DNA of 64,000 bases from Sinorhizobium sojae CCBAU 05684 (GTDB taxonomy: Bacteria; Pseudomonadota; Alphaproteobacteria; Rhizobiales; Rhizobiaceae): the NCBI RefSeq assembly GCF_002288525.1, contig NZ_CP023067.1, forward strand, positions 2,418,001 through 2,482,000. The letters run 5' to 3'. The translations under genes and the position numbers were made by a program. Positions 50,401 through 60,476 of the stretch are shown in pieces. The number at the start of each line of letters is the position of its first letter. Position 1 is the first letter of the stretch. The notes under the pieces were generated by a model, which searched no databases, was not told the DNA's origin, and worked only from the letters and a program-made list of their open reading frames with translations.

Positions 50401-51969
50401 CAGTTCGGCGCGATGTCGCTGGAGGGCAAGAAAGCGCCGATAGTCCCGGTCGTAGAAGCTGCGTAGCGTGGGATCCGGAAACCGTTCCTTCCCCGTCGAG
50501 GCCATTGCGCCACCCGCGGCAGCCATGTCCGGATAGAGCTCGCCCGCAACCGCCGCCGCCATCGCCGTGCCGAGCAGGACGGCGTCAGGCGTTTGCGGCG
50601 CCACGACCCGGCAACCGCTGACGTCGCAATAGAGCTCCATCAGCAGAGGGTTGCGCACATGGCCGCCGGTGACGTGCAGCGTGTCGAGATCGTAACCCGC
50701 CTCTTTCATCATTTCGAGAATGTGGCGAACTCCGAGCGCGATTGCGACGCAGGTTCGCCAATAGAGGCGGCACAACGCATCGAAGGACGAATCGAGCGCC
50801 AGCCCACTGATGACGCCGAGCGCGTGCGGATCGGCCAGCGGCGATCGGTTGCCGTGAAAATCCGGCAGCACGTGGAGACGGTCTGCAAAGTCGGAGCCGT
50901 GCAGCGCGCGCAATTGCTGCACGCGCTCGATGATGCTCTTGTGCGTGTCAGCCGAAGGCTGGCGCCCGCCGCCATGCAGGCGAACGATGTGGTCCAGCAG
51001 CGCTCCCGTCGCCGATTGCCCGCCTTCGATCAGCCATAAGCCTGGCAGTACCGCCTCGAAATAGGGTCCCCACATGCCGAAGCCGGGCTTCATCTCCTTC
51101 GAGAAGGCAACGATGCAGCTTGACGTGCCGGCGATCAGCGCCAGTTGCCGTTCGAGCTTTGCCGGATCGCCGGCAAAGGCTCCGAGTACGCCGAGGGCGC
51201 CGGCATAGGCATCGATCAGCCCCGGCGCTACGCGGCATTCGGTGCCGAGTCCAAGCGCCGCCGCCGCACTTGTCGTCAGCTTTCCGACGGCACCCTCCAC
51301 CGGCAAAGTCTCCTCCGGCAGACCGCCGCGCTCGATCAGGTCGGCTAGACCGATCCGCTCGAGATAGTCTTGCTGCCAGCCGCGGTCCTGGTGCGCGAGA
51401 TAGTTCCATTTCGCCGTAAGCGTGCAGCGCGAGCGGGCAATGCTTCCGGTCGCCCGCCAGGACATGTAGTCGGCAAGATCGAAGAAGTAGCCCGCCTTCT
51501 CCCATTGCTGCGGCAGGTTCCGCTTCAGCCACATCAGCTTCGGCATTTCCATCTCCGGCGACAGCACGCCGCCCGAATGGTCGAGCACCGGATGCCTGGT
51601 GGCCGTGCAGAGATCGGCCTCGTCCAGGGCCCTGTGGTCCAGCCAGACGATCGTGTCCCAGCGCGCCTCCCCGGCGCGATTGACCGACAGCGGCGCGCCT
51701 TGGCGATCGCGCACGACCAGCGAACAGGTCGCATCGAAACCGATCGCCGCGACGCTTTCGGCGTCGATCCCCGCTTCCTCACGGGCCGAGCGCACCGCCG
51801 CGCAGGCGGCGGCCCAGATGTCTTCGGAATCATGCTCGGCGTGGTTCTCCGCCGGCTGGTTCATGGCGATTGGCCGGTCGGCGCGCGCCAGAAGGTTTCC
51901 CTTCCGGTCGAACAAGCCGGCACGGGCGCTGCCGGTTCCGATATCGACCGCAACGACATATTCCCGCAT
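50386..51969 (-). CDS. FGGY-family carbohydrate kinase (ribulokinase-like)
   Basis: A 527-residue FGGY kinase. The N-terminal phosphate loop is VVAVDIGTGSARAGLFDRKG; the second motif is LTAKWNYLAHQDRGWQQDYL; GGQSATGALLDHIVRLHG and LHVTGGHVRNPLLMEL belong to the C-terminal ATPase lobe. The overall pattern fits D-ribulokinase or related enzymes rather than glycerol kinase. It is the end of the polyol cluster (smo, mtlK, HAD), where it may phosphorylate the ketose formed by the dehydrogenases (fructose or a pentulose). The ATG at 51969 was chosen; the open frame runs 40 codons further into a repeat. Confidence 0.87.
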   Translation of the reverse strand: MREYVVAVDIGTGSARAGLFDRKGNLLARADRPIAMNQPAENHAEHDSEDIWAAACAAVRSAREEAGIDAESVAAIGFDATCSLVVRDRQGAPLSVNRAGEARWDTIVWLDHRALDEADLCTATRHPVLDHSGGVLSPEMEMPKLMWLKRNLPQQWEKAGYFFDLADYMSWRATGSIARSRCTLTAKWNYLAHQDRGWQQDYLERIGLADLIERGGLPEETLPVEGAVGKLTTSAAAALGLGTECRVAPGLIDAYAGALGVLGAFAGDPAKLERQLALIAGTSSCIVAFSKEMKPGFGMWGPYFEAVLPGLWLIEGGQSATGALLDHIVRLHGGGRQPSADTHKSIIERVQQLRALHGSDFADRLHVLPDFHGNRSPLADPHALGVISGLALDSSFDALCRLYWRTCVAIALGVRHILEMMKEAGYDLDTLHVTGGHVRNPLLMELYCDVSGCRVVAPQTPDAVLLGTAMAAAVAGELYPDMAAAGGAMASTGKERFPDPTLRSFYDRDYRRFLALQRHRAELEAMR

Positions 51970-52011
51970 CGATGGATGTCCCCGTCCCGAAAATAGCAAG
52001 GTGCCGCCGGC

Positions 52012-52115
52012 CTCTACGGCGCCGCGCGTCTTGTCAGAGACGCGAAGGTCGCTGTAGCACTTTGAATTGCTGCATGTCTTCGTCCTCAAATCGAGGACGA
52101 TACAAGGACAAAGAC
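52012..52115. repeat. RIME-type palindromic intergenic repeat, copy 7
   Basis: ACGGCGCCGCGCGTCTTGTC, then AGAGACGCGAAGGTCGCTGT, then AGCACTTTGAATTGCTGCAT and TCGTCCTCAAATCGAGGACG, ending in CAAAGACATGCAGTGG. The outer arms GCATGTCTTCGTCC and GGACAAAGACATGC are near-inverted. Best-preserved copy in the window, between the kinase and HAD genes. Confidence 0.8.
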
Positions 52116-52148
52116 ATGCAGTGGCGCTGGGCGTTCAATCCATTTCGA

Positions 52149-52817
52149 TCATTGTCGGACAAACTGTATCAATTCGTCCATGTCGTCAAACAACACATCG
52201 GGATCGAGACTGGCGAGCGCTTGCCGGTGTCGCTCGTTGCGCGCGTGGCTGGCGCCCGCAAATGCGAAGACGCGCATGCCCGCGGCCTTCGCCGCTTCAA
52301 TTCCGGCCGGGCTGTCCTCGATGACGATGCAATCGGCCGGCCTGTAACCCATCTCGGCGCTTGCATGCAGGAAGAGGTCGGGAGCCGGCTTGCCATGTGC
52401 CACCATGCTCGCGCTGAAAATATGCGGCTCGAATAAATCGATGAGCCCGGTCACCGTCAGTGAAAGGCGGATGCGCTCCGGCTGGCTCGACGAGGCGACG
52501 CAGCAAGCGCCGTCGAGCTGCGAAGCGGCCTCGCGGACGCCGCGGACCGGTTTCAATTCCTGACGAAAGCGAGCGTAAAGCCGCATCCGCATTCCTTCGA
52601 GGAAGGCATCGTCGGTCGCAAGCCCATACTCCTCGTGCAGGATGGCCGACATGCTCTTGAGGCTGCGTCCGAGGAAGCGTTCGCCCGCCTCTGAGGTCGT
52701 CATGAAAACCCCCGCGGCTTCGAGCGACTCCACCAGAACGGCGAGCGAGATCGGCTCGCTGTCCACAAGCACGCCGTCACAGTCGAAAATGACCAGTCCG
52801 GACGCGTGCACCGCCAT
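52149..52817 (-). CDS. HAD-superfamily sugar-phosphate phosphatase or phosphoglucomutase-like protein
   Basis: A 222-residue HAD protein. Motif I is FDCDGVLVDSEP (Asp nucleophile at about residue 11), motif II is in CCVASSSQPERI, and motif III/IV is APDLFLHASAEMGYRPADCI with IEDSPAGIEAAKAAGM. The helical cap is of the beta-PGM/phosphatase type. In the polyol cluster it may dephosphorylate a sugar phosphate that would otherwise build up. It is placed between the kinase and mtlK. The mtlK stop is 3 bases upstream, so it is in the same operon. Confidence 0.85.
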   Translation of the reverse strand: MAVHASGLVIFDCDGVLVDSEPISLAVLVESLEAAGVFMTTSEAGERFLGRSLKSMSAILHEEYGLATDDAFLEGMRMRLYARFRQELKPVRGVREAASQLDGACCVASSSQPERIRLSLTVTGLIDLFEPHIFSASMVAHGKPAPDLFLHASAEMGYRPADCIVIEDSPAGIEAAKAAGMRVFAFAGASHARNERHRQALASLDPDVLFDDMDELIQFVRQ

Positions 52818-52820
52818 TGC

Positions 52821-54305
52821 CTATTCCCCAAGTTCGCCATCCAGATAGAACTGGAGTGTGGCGCGCGTACCCTTTTCCGAGAGGGTTTTCAAGGCATGAG
52901 CAAAACGGCGGCGGAAGAGATCGGATTGCGCGACATCGCCGAAAATGTCGGAAAGCGCGAGAAAAGCCGCCGGCTCGTCCTTTGCCGCGAGCGCTGCGGC
53001 ATGCAAACGGTCGGCGTTTGCGTCGTTGAAGACTATGTCCTTGCCGCTGTCGGATTTACCGACGAAATAGCGGCACCAGAGCGCTGAGACCAGAGACAGT
53101 CCGACCACGTCCTCGCCGCGGCCCAGCCGGTCGGCTGTCGAGGGCAGGATGAATTTCGGCTGCCGGTTTGAGCCGTCCTGAGCCAGCCGGGCAATCGTAT
53201 CGCCGATCTTCGGGTTGGAGAAACGCTTCTCGATAAGGCTGTAGTAGTCCTTCAGGTCCGTATCGGGAACCGGGGGGATCACCGGAATGATCTCCTCATG
53301 CTCGAGCTTTGCCAGGAAGGCGCGGATCAGCGGCTCCTCCATGGCCTCGTGAACGAAATGAATGTCGAGCAATGCCGCCGGATAGGCGATCGCCGCATGG
53401 CCGCCATTGAGGATGCGGATCTTCATATGCTCATAGGGCGCCACGTCGGAAACGAATTGCACACCGACCTCTTCCAGCGCCGGGCGACCCTGCGGAAAGT
53501 CGTCTTCGAGCACCCATTGTTTGAACTCCTCGCAGAAGACCGGCCAAGCATCGTCGATACCGTAATCGGATGCGACGATGCCGATCTCGCGGGCGCCGGT
53601 CGCCGGTGTAATGCGGTCTACCATGCCGTTCGGAAAGGCGACGTTGGCGTCGATCCAGTCCGCGAAGACCGGATCGGAGAGACGCGCGAGACCGGAAATG
53701 GCTGCATGCGTCACCTCGCCATTGCCCGGAATATTGTCGCAGGACATGACGGTGAAGGGCGGAATGCCCTTTGCCCGCCGCCCGGCAAGGCCCGCGAGAA
53801 TGAGGCCGAAGACGGTCTTCGGTGATGATGGGTTGCCTGCATCCTCGACGATTGCCGGATGCTCCGGATTGAAGGCCCCGGAGGCCGGGTCGATGAAATA
53901 GCCGCCCTCCGTGATCGTCAGCGACACGATACGGATGAAGGGGCTTGCAAGTTGGGCGACGATGGCCGGCGTGTCGCCGGGCTTCAGATACGCGATCATC
54001 GCGCCGGTCACACGAGCCGCCGTGCGGTTGTTGTCCTGCTCAACCACGGTCGTCAGGAAATCCTGCGCTTCGAGCTTGGCGCGTATGACCTCGTCCGAGG
54101 GCAGGATGCCCGCCCCGATGATCGCCCAATCGCGATCGCGCCCCAGGTTGAAGAGATCGTCGAGATAGACGGCCTGATGGGCGCGATGGAAATTGCCGAC
54201 GCCGAAATGCACGATCCCGGCTTTGAGATCATGCCGATCATACCCGGGCACGCCGGCCTTGGCCTCAATCGCATCAAGCGTGGCGAGCGAGAGTTTGGTC
54301 GTCAT
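52821..54305 (-). CDS. mtlK: Mannitol 2-dehydrogenase
   Basis: A 494-residue polyol-specific long-chain dehydrogenase. The N-terminal cofactor region has HFGVGNFHRAHQAVYLDDLF; the catalytic Lys-Asn-His area is in IRILNGGHAAIAYPAALLDI. It oxidises D-mannitol to D-fructose with NAD and accepts arabinitol and sorbitol in some species. The gene is 27 bases after smoS. Length is normal. The assignment to MtlK rests on text and on the smo order known from Rhodobacter and Sinorhizobium. Confidence 0.93.
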   Translation of the reverse strand: MTTKLSLATLDAIEAKAGVPGYDRHDLKAGIVHFGVGNFHRAHQAVYLDDLFNLGRDRDWAIIGAGILPSDEVIRAKLEAQDFLTTVVEQDNNRTAARVTGAMIAYLKPGDTPAIVAQLASPFIRIVSLTITEGGYFIDPASGAFNPEHPAIVEDAGNPSSPKTVFGLILAGLAGRRAKGIPPFTVMSCDNIPGNGEVTHAAISGLARLSDPVFADWIDANVAFPNGMVDRITPATGAREIGIVASDYGIDDAWPVFCEEFKQWVLEDDFPQGRPALEEVGVQFVSDVAPYEHMKIRILNGGHAAIAYPAALLDIHFVHEAMEEPLIRAFLAKLEHEEIIPVIPPVPDTDLKDYYSLIEKRFSNPKIGDTIARLAQDGSNRQPKFILPSTADRLGRGEDVVGLSLVSALWCRYFVGKSDSGKDIVFNDANADRLHAAALAAKDEPAAFLALSDIFGDVAQSDLFRRRFAHALKTLSEKGTRATLQFYLDGELGE

Positions 54306-54332
54306 CCTGTTGTTCCTTTCGAGAACACGGCC

Positions 54333-55106
54333 TCAGCTCATCCAGTTGCCGCCGTCGACGTTATAGGTTTGGGCCACGACATAGTCGCTTTCCGCTGAGG
54401 CGAGGAAGATCGCCATGCCGGTCAAGTCGTCGGCCGTGCCCATGCGGCCGTAAGGTACGGCCTCGCCGACGAGCCGTTTCTTCTCCCCGAGAGGGCGGTT
54501 CTCATATTTTGCGAACAGCGCGTCGACCCCGTCCCAGTGCTCGCCCTCGACGACGCCGGGGGCGATCGCGTTCACGTTGATCCGGTGCTTGATGAGGTCG
54601 AGGCCTGCAGACTGGGTGAGGCTGATGACGGCCGCCTTGGTGGCGCAATAGACGGCGACCAGAGCTTCGCCGCGCCGGCCCGCCTGACTTGCCATGTTGA
54701 TGATCTTGCCGCCCCGCCCCTGCGCGATCATCTGTCTCGCCGCCGCCTGCAGCGTGAAGAGCGTGCCAGCGACGTTGATCGAGAACAGTCTCTCATAGCC
54801 TTCGCGGGTGATCTCGACGATCGGCGCGAGATCGAAGAGAGCGGCATTGTTGACGAGGATGTCGAGCCCGCCTGCCTGCTGGACGGTCGCGGCGATGGCC
54901 GCATCGATCGAGTCCTGTCGGGTGACGTCCATCTCGACCGCGTAAGCCGCCGGCCCGATTTCCGCGGCCGCCTCCCTCGCACGCTCCATATTGATGTCGG
55001 CGATCGCGACGGTCGCGCCCTCGCGTATATAGGCTTCAGCGAACGCCCGGCCGATTCCCCGCGCCGAGCCGGTGATCAGCGCATTCTTGCCGTCGAGACG
55101 TTTCAT
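54333..55106 (-). CDS. smoS: Sorbitol dehydrogenase (short-chain dehydrogenase)
   Basis: A 257-residue short-chain dehydrogenase. The cofactor loop is [19 protein letters not shown], the catalytic Ser is in [12 protein letters not shown], and the Tyr/Lys pair in [16 protein letters not shown]. It converts D-sorbitol to D-fructose (and galactitol to tagatose) with NAD. Its ATG at 55106 overlaps the smoK stop in ATGA. It connects the transporter genes with mtlK. Confidence 0.93.
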   Translation of the reverse strand: MKRLDGKNALITGSARGIGRAFAEAYIREGATVAIADINMERAREAAAEIGPAAYAVEMDVTRQDSIDAAIAATVQQAGGLDILVNNAALFDLAPIVEITREGYERLFSINVAGTLFTLQAAARQMIAQGRGGKIINMASQAGRRGEALVAVYCATKAAVISLTQSAGLDLIKHRINVNAIAPGVVEGEHWDGVDALFAKYENRPLGEKKRLVGEAVPYGRMGTADDLTGMAIFLASAESDYVVAQTYNVDGGNWMS

Positions 55107-56104
55107 CGGATTGCCATTCCTTTCTCGTCGAACCTGTGCACGCGCTGGGCGTCCGGCGTCAGGAACACCTGATCGCCATGAGTGACGGGGAAGTCGCCGC
55201 TGACGCGCGCCGTCATCGTGCCGATGCCCTCGGCACTTACATGCAGGAAAGTGTCGGAGCCGAGATGTTCGGCGACGCCAACGGTGCCGCGCCATGTCCC
55301 GTGGTCCTTCGACAGCACGAGATGTTCCGGACGGATGCCGATCGTGTGGGCCTGGTAGGCCGCGGCTGGCGCTCCGGAGACGAGGTTCATCTTCGGCGAG
55401 CCGATAAAGCCCGCGACAAAGAGATTGTCCGGCCGGTGATAGAGCTCCAGCGGCGAGCCCACCTGCTCGATACGGCCGCGATTGAGCACGACGATCTTGT
55501 CGGCCATCGTCATCGCTTCGACCTGGTCATGGGTGACATAGATCATCGTCGTCTTCAGTTGCTGGTGAAGCTGACTGATCTCAAGCCGCATATTGACGCG
55601 CAGTGCCGCGTCGAGGTTCGACAGCGGTTCGTCGAAGAGGAATGCCTCCGGCTGGCGGACGATGGCCCGCCCGATCGCCACGCGCTGACGCTGACCGCCG
55701 GAAAGCTGGCGGGGCTTGCGCTCGAGATAGTCGGTCAGGTTCAGGACGCGCGCCGCATCCTGGACCTTCTTGTCGATCACCGCCTTGTCTTCGCCCGCCA
55801 TCTTCAGCGGGAATGCGATATTTCCGCGCACGCTCATATGCGGGTAGAGCGCATAGGACTGGAACACCATCGACAGCCCGCGCTTGGCCGGTGGCAGCTC
55901 GGTCGCGTTCTTGCCATCGATGACGACTTCGCCGCCGCTGACATCTTCCAGCCCGGCAATCAGCCTCAGGAGCGTGGACTTGCCGCAACCGGAGGGGCCG
56001 ACGAAGACGACGAACTCGCCGTCATTGATGTCGAGATCGATCGACGGGATCACGGCGTGGGCGCCGAAGACCTTCGATACGTTCTTCAGTGTAATGCTTC
56101 CCAT
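55103..56104 (-). CDS. smoK: Sorbitol/mannitol ABC transporter ATP-binding protein
   Basis: A 333-residue ATPase of the MalK/UgpC type. Walker A is [17 protein letters not shown], signature [16 protein letters not shown], Walker [17 protein letters not shown], and the C-terminal TOBE domain follows ([14 protein letters not shown]). It energises SmoF and SmoG. The gene ends in a four-base overlap with smoS and starts 10 bases after smoG. Confidence 0.93.
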   Translation of the reverse strand: MGSITLKNVSKVFGAHAVIPSIDLDINDGEFVVFVGPSGCGKSTLLRLIAGLEDVSGGEVVIDGKNATELPPAKRGLSMVFQSYALYPHMSVRGNIAFPLKMAGEDKAVIDKKVQDAARVLNLTDYLERKPRQLSGGQRQRVAIGRAIVRQPEAFLFDEPLSNLDAALRVNMRLEISQLHQQLKTTMIYVTHDQVEAMTMADKIVVLNRGRIEQVGSPLELYHRPDNLFVAGFIGSPKMNLVSGAPAAAYQAHTIGIRPEHLVLSKDHGTWRGTVGVAEHLGSDTFLHVSAEGIGTMTARVSGDFPVTHGDQVFLTPDAQRVHRFDEKGMAIR

Positions 56105-56114
56105 AGTCGTTTCC

Positions 56115-56945
56115 TTATTTGACCGCGCCGAAGGTGAGGCCGCGCACCAGCTGCTTCTGCGAGAACCAGCCGAGAATGAGGATGGGGGCGATCGCCATCG
56201 TCGAGGCCGCCGAAAGCTTCGCGTAGAAGAGGCCCTCGGGGCTCGAATAGGAGGCGATGAAGGCGGTCAGTGGGGCAGCCCGTGCCGCGCTGAGATTGAG
56301 CGTCCAGAACGCCTCGTTCCAGGCGAGAATGATGTTCAGCAGGAACGTCGAGGCGATGCCGGGGATCGCCATCGGCGTCAGTACATAGATGATCTCCTTG
56401 GCGAGCGATGCGCCGTCCATGCGCGCCGCCTCAAGGATCTCGCCGGGGATTTCCTTGAAGTAGGTGTAGAGCATCCAGATGATGATCGGCAGGTTGATGA
56501 GCATGAGCACCAGGACCAGGCCGATGCGGGTGTCGAGCAGCCCCGTATTGCGGAAGATAAGATAGAGCGGCACCAGCACCCCGACCGGCGGCATCATCTT
56601 GGTGGAGAGCATCCACATCAGCACATCTTTGGTGCGTTTCGTCGGCGCAAATGCCATCGCCCAGGCGGACGGAATGGCGATCAGCAGGCCAAGCAGCGTC
56701 GAGCCGAAGGAGATGGCGACCGAATTCATGAAGTGCTTGAAGTAGTCAGACCGGCTCTGCACCTCGAAGTAGTTCTCCACCGTCCAGTCGAAGAACAGGA
56801 AGGCGGGCGGCGAGGCGATCGCCTGGGCCTCCGTCTTGAAGCTGGTGAGGACCGTCCAGAGGATCGGAAAGAAGATGAGGATGCCGATGGTCCAGGCCGC
56901 GGCCGTGGTCAGCAGCTTGCGCCGGGTCGAAACATTTCGTGCCAT
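56115..56945 (-). CDS. smoG: Sorbitol/mannitol ABC transporter permease SmoG
   Basis: A 276-residue inner-membrane permease of the MalG type, with six hydrophobic segments and the EAA loop [20 protein letters not shown]. It pairs with SmoF to form the hexitol channel. Start at 56945 lies 4 bases after the smoF stop. ALITLGWF-like text at the end ([20 protein letters not shown]) is typical for this subfamily. Confidence 0.92.
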   Translation of the reverse strand: MARNVSTRRKLLTTAAAWTIGILIFFPILWTVLTSFKTEAQAIASPPAFLFFDWTVENYFEVQSRSDYFKHFMNSVAISFGSTLLGLLIAIPSAWAMAFAPTKRTKDVLMWMLSTKMMPPVGVLVPLYLIFRNTGLLDTRIGLVLVLMLINLPIIIWMLYTYFKEIPGEILEAARMDGASLAKEIIYVLTPMAIPGIASTFLLNIILAWNEAFWTLNLSAARAAPLTAFIASYSSPEGLFYAKLSAASTMAIAPILILGWFSQKQLVRGLTFGAVK

Positions 56946-56949
56946 GTGA

Positions 56950-57822
56950 TCAAGCCTCCAGCGTCTTGCCGATCATGCGCATCAGGAAGATTGCGACGAT
57001 ATTCGCGAGGATGACGGCGATGATGCCGCCGGCGGACGCGCCACCGACATCGAACTGCAGCAGCGCCTGCGCGTAGACCAGGAAGGTAAGGTTCGTGCTC
57101 TGCGTACCGGGGCCGCCATTGGTGGTGACGAGGATCTCGGCAAAGACGGACAAGAGGAAGATCGTCTGGATCAGGATCACCACGGTGATCGCGCGCGAAA
57201 GGTGCGGCAGTACGAGATAGATGAAGCGGCTCCAGGCGCCGGCACCGTCCATCTGCGCCGCCTCCTTCTGCTCCTCATCTAGCGACTGCAGCGCCGTCAG
57301 GAGAATGAGCGTCGCAAAAGGCAGCCATTGCCAGGCGACGATGAGGATGATTGAGAAAAGCGGCGCATTGGCGAGAAAATCGAAGGGCTGCAGGCCGACG
57401 AGCTTGGCGAGCCAGGCAAAAAGCCCGTTCACCGGATTCATGAACATGTTCTTCCAGACGAGCGCCGCAACGGTCGGCATGATCAGGAAGGGCGCGATTA
57501 CGAGGATGCGCACGATCCCCTGCCCGAACATCGGCTGGTCGAGCAAAAGCGCGAGCGCGATGCCTCCGGCAACGGTGATGAGCAACACGCCGAGCACGAT
57601 GGCGAGCGTGTTGAAGATCGCCTGGAAAAAGGCGGGATCCGTGAGGAAGTAGGTATAGTTGGAAAGGCCCGCAAACTCTTCCATTCCCGGCATCAGCAGA
57701 TTGTAGCGGAGCAGCGAGAAATAGATCGTCATCGACAGCGGAACGATCATCCAGGCCAGAAGCAGGAGCACCGAAGGTGCGATCATCAGCCGCGCGGCAG
57801 AGCGGGTGTGCAAGGTCGCCAT
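56950..57822 (-). CDS. smoF: Sorbitol/mannitol ABC transporter permease SmoF
   Basis: A 290-residue inner-membrane permease of the MalF type. The first helix is in RLMIAPSVLLLLAWMIVPLS, and the EAA loop EAAQMDGAGAWSRFIYLVLP is near residue 205. Start ATG at 57822 was chosen because GGGGAA lies just upstream; an ATG at 57834 and further in-frame codons exist. A 178-base gap with a stem-loop separates it from smoE, the likely site of differential mRNA stability. Confidence 0.9.
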   Translation of the reverse strand: MATLHTRSAARLMIAPSVLLLLAWMIVPLSMTIYFSLLRYNLLMPGMEEFAGLSNYTYFLTDPAFFQAIFNTLAIVLGVLLITVAGGIALALLLDQPMFGQGIVRILVIAPFLIMPTVAALVWKNMFMNPVNGLFAWLAKLVGLQPFDFLANAPLFSIILIVAWQWLPFATLILLTALQSLDEEQKEAAQMDGAGAWSRFIYLVLPHLSRAITVVILIQTIFLLSVFAEILVTTNGGPGTQSTNLTFLVYAQALLQFDVGGASAGGIIAVILANIVAIFLMRMIGKTLEA

Positions 57823-57955
57823 CGCATTCCCCATGAGTGTCGGCACTGTTGCTGAGCATGCGCGTCGCATGCGGAACACGCCTATCGCCGATTTGAAAAG
57901 GCGGAGCGGACGCGGCCGGGAGTGTTCGCCTTCCTCGTCCTGCTCCGGAGTTTGC

Positions 57956-57990
57956 CGGGGCGCCAGCCGTTTCCAGCCAGCACCCCGACC
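57956..57990 (-). terminator. Imperfect stem-loop between smoE and smoF
   Basis: GGGGCGCCAGCCG and CCAGCCAGCACCCC pair with a few mismatches, 11 bases past the smoE stop. Such structures between binding-protein and permease genes usually protect the upstream mRNA or cut read-through. Confidence 0.4.
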
Positions 57991-58000
57991 CTTGGGAGCT

Positions 58001-59311
58001 TTACTTAATGTAGCCGGCCCGGGTCATTTCGCGCGTCGTCAGCTGCTGCGCATTGGCAAGCGCCTGATCGACGCTGACCTGACCGGCAAGCGCTGCCGAG
58101 AACTGCTGGCCGACAGCCGTACCGAGACCCTGGAACTCCGGGATCGCAACGAATTGTACGCCGACATAGGGCACGGGCTTGACGGCGGGGTTCTTCGGGT
58201 CCGCCGAGTTGATGGACTCCAGCGTCATCTCCGCGAATGGTGCGGCCTTCTGATATTCCGGGTTCTCATAAAGAGACTTGCGGGTTCCTGGAGGAACATT
58301 GGCCCAGCCCTCCTTCTCCGCGACCAGCTTCAGATAGTCCTTGCCGGTCGCCCAGGCGATGAACTTCTGGGCCGCGTCCGCCTTCTGCGAACCCGCCGGA
58401 ATGGCGAGGCTCCAGGCCCAAAGCCAGTTGCCGCGCTTACCGAGTCCTGTGTCAGGGGCCAGTGCAAAGCCGACCTTGTCGGCAACCGTCGACTCGTCCG
58501 GGTTGGTAACGAAGGATGCGGCCACGGTCGCGTCGATCCACATGCCGCACTTGCCGGTCTGGAAGAGGGACAGGTTCTCGTTGAAGCCGTTCGACGAGGC
58601 ACCGGGCGGGCCGGCATCGTTCATCAGCTTGACATAGAAATCGAGCGTATTCTTCCACTCCGGCTGGTCGAACTGCGGTTCCCAGTTCTCGTCGAACCAG
58701 CGCGCCCCGAAGGAATTCGCGGTCGCCGTCAGGAAGGCCATGTTCTCGCCCCAGCCAGCCTTACCGCGCAAGCAGATGCCGTAGATCTCGTTCTCCTTGT
58801 CGGTGATCTTGTGGGCCGCATCCGCGATGAACTCCCAGGTCGGCGACTCAGGCATGGTAAGCCCGGCCTTCTCGAACAGATCCTTGCGATACATGACCAT
58901 GGAGCTCTCGCCATAGAACGGCGCTGCGTAGAGTTTGCCGTCTACGGTCAGGCCGCTGCGGATCGCCGGCAAGAGATCGTCGACGTCATAATCGGCGCCG
59001 AGATTGTCGAGCGGCAGAAGCCAATCCTGCTTGGCCCAGATCGGCACTTCATAGGTGCCGATCGTCATGACGTCGTACTGGCCGCCTTTCGTCGCGATGT
59101 CCGTGGTCACGCGCTGGCGCAGCACGTTTTCCTCGAGCGTCACCCACTCGAGATCGATACCCGGATTTTTCGACGTGAAATCGTCCGCCAGCTTCTGCAT
59201 GCGGATCATGTCGCCGTTGTTCACTGTCGCGATGGTCAGGGTCTCTGCCTGCGCCAAGCCCGCCACAACGACTGCCGAGCACGTGCCCAGCAGAAATGTT
59301 CTCAAATTCAT
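58001..59311 (-). CDS. smoE: Sorbitol/mannitol-binding periplasmic protein
   Basis: A 436-residue extracellular solute-binding protein (SBP_bac_1). The signal peptide is MNLRTFLLGTCSAVVVAGLA with cleavage near AQA-E. Mature text such as ETLTIATVNNGDMIRMQKLA, GTYEVPIWAKQDWLLPLDNL and CGMWIDATVAASFVTNPDES matches SmoE. It captures sorbitol, mannitol and related polyols. GGGAGGG precedes the ATG at 59311. A good -35/-10 promoter lies 48-76 bases upstream. Confidence 0.93.
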   Translation of the reverse strand: MNLRTFLLGTCSAVVVAGLAQAETLTIATVNNGDMIRMQKLADDFTSKNPGIDLEWVTLEENVLRQRVTTDIATKGGQYDVMTIGTYEVPIWAKQDWLLPLDNLGADYDVDDLLPAIRSGLTVDGKLYAAPFYGESSMVMYRKDLFEKAGLTMPESPTWEFIADAAHKITDKENEIYGICLRGKAGWGENMAFLTATANSFGARWFDENWEPQFDQPEWKNTLDFYVKLMNDAGPPGASSNGFNENLSLFQTGKCGMWIDATVAASFVTNPDESTVADKVGFALAPDTGLGKRGNWLWAWSLAIPAGSQKADAAQKFIAWATGKDYLKLVAEKEGWANVPPGTRKSLYENPEYQKAAPFAEMTLESINSADPKNPAVKPVPYVGVQFVAIPEFQGLGTAVGQQFSAALAGQVSVDQALANAQQLTTREMTRAGYIK

Positions 59312-59358
59312 CGATATTCCCTCCCGGAAGAAATGAGCATTTGCTTTGCTCGTGGGCA

Positions 59359-59387
59359 ATTACTCACTTTTTGGCAAAAAATGTCAA
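59359..59387 (-). promoter_or_regulatory. smoE promoter with adjacent palindrome
   Basis: On the minus strand the -35 TTGACA (59382-59387) and -10 AGTAAT (59359-59364) are 17 bases apart. A palindrome TGCTGC-AAT-GCAGCA (59399-59413) lies just upstream and may be a SmoC site. Confidence 0.7.
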
Positions 59388-59522
59388 TGCGCATTCGATG
59401 CTGCAATGCAGCACGACGCACTAAATCGCTGTTTTATCTGTGATTTCTTCCGGCGTTTTCCGGTTTGAAGCAGTGAATCCGCAACCGCGGCGGCTGGGCG
59501 AAATTTCCGTTTCCGCCCGACT

Positions 59523-60476
59523 TCAGGCCTTGAGCAGATATTCGGCCGTGGATTCGTCGGTAATGAGGCCATTGATGATCCCGCCCCTCAGGGCAGCCCG
59601 CAACGCCTCGTATTTGCGTCTTCCCTTGGCGATACCGATCACCGAGGCGCGGTCGCGCGGCGGCAGCGGAATCGAGGCGACGCGCTCATTGATGCTGCCC
59701 GTGAGCAAGGAACCGTCATGGTCGAACATCCAGCCGCAAATCTCGCCGGCCGCCCCCGCCGCCATCAATCCCGCCATTTCCTCTCGGGCCAGGAAGCCGT
59801 CCTCGCAGAGCGGCGCCTCGGCGCCGAGTTCGCCGACGCCGACGAAAACGGCATCGGCCCGGGCGCCGAGTTCCAGCGCTATCTTCACCAGGCTTTGCTT
59901 GTGCAGCACTTCGCGCTCTTCCGGCGACGAGACGAGAACCGGCAGCGGCATGGGGAAATGGCGCGCGTTTACCACGTCCGCCATGCTGAAGATGACGTTG
60001 TAATAGGCGGCCGAACCGTCAAGCCGGATATTGCCCGTGAGCGAGACGATGCGGTGCTGTGGGCAGTCCATCGGCGATAACTGGTCGATGGTCGCCTTCA
60101 GCGTCCTGCCCGTGCCGATCGCAAGTACGACAGGATCGGCGGACTTCAGCCAGCGCTCGATTTCCGCCGCCCCGGCTTCGGCAATGCCGACCGTCGTCGA
60201 CGCCGAGCCCGGATCGCTCGGCACCACGTCCGCATATTTCAGCTCGTATCTGTCCTTGAGCCGGGCGGCCGCTTCCAGGCAGGCGGCGATCGGATGGTCG
60301 AGGCGCACCTTGATGAGCCGCTCGGCCATGGCAAGCGATACGAGGCGCTGGGCCGACTGCCGCGAAATGCCCATGATCGCCGCGATCTCGTCTTGCGTGC
60401 GGCCGGCGACATAGTAGAGCCAGCCAGCACGGGCAGCATCGTCCAGCCTGTTGTTGTTCTCCGGCTTGCGCGCCAT
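59523..60476 (-). CDS. smoC: SorC/DeoR-type sugar-binding transcriptional regulator SmoC
   Basis: A 317-residue regulator. The N-terminal helix-turn-helix reads RTQDEIAAIMGISRQSAQRL; the C-terminal sugar-binding domain contains VVLAIGTGRTLKATIDQL, a phosphate-binding-type loop, and GLITDESTAEYLLKA at the end. It is the first gene of the leftward polyol cluster and presumably senses a polyol or its phosphate and controls smoE. AAGGAGG precedes the ATG at 60476. It is divergent from preT. Confidence 0.88.
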   Translation of the reverse strand: MARKPENNNRLDDAARAGWLYYVAGRTQDEIAAIMGISRQSAQRLVSLAMAERLIKVRLDHPIAACLEAAARLKDRYELKYADVVPSDPGSASTTVGIAEAGAAEIERWLKSADPVVLAIGTGRTLKATIDQLSPMDCPQHRIVSLTGNIRLDGSAAYYNVIFSMADVVNARHFPMPLPVLVSSPEEREVLHKQSLVKIALELGARADAVFVGVGELGAEAPLCEDGFLAREEMAGLMAAGAAGEICGWMFDHDGSLLTGSINERVASIPLPPRDRASVIGIAKGRRKYEALRAALRGGIINGLITDESTAEYLLKA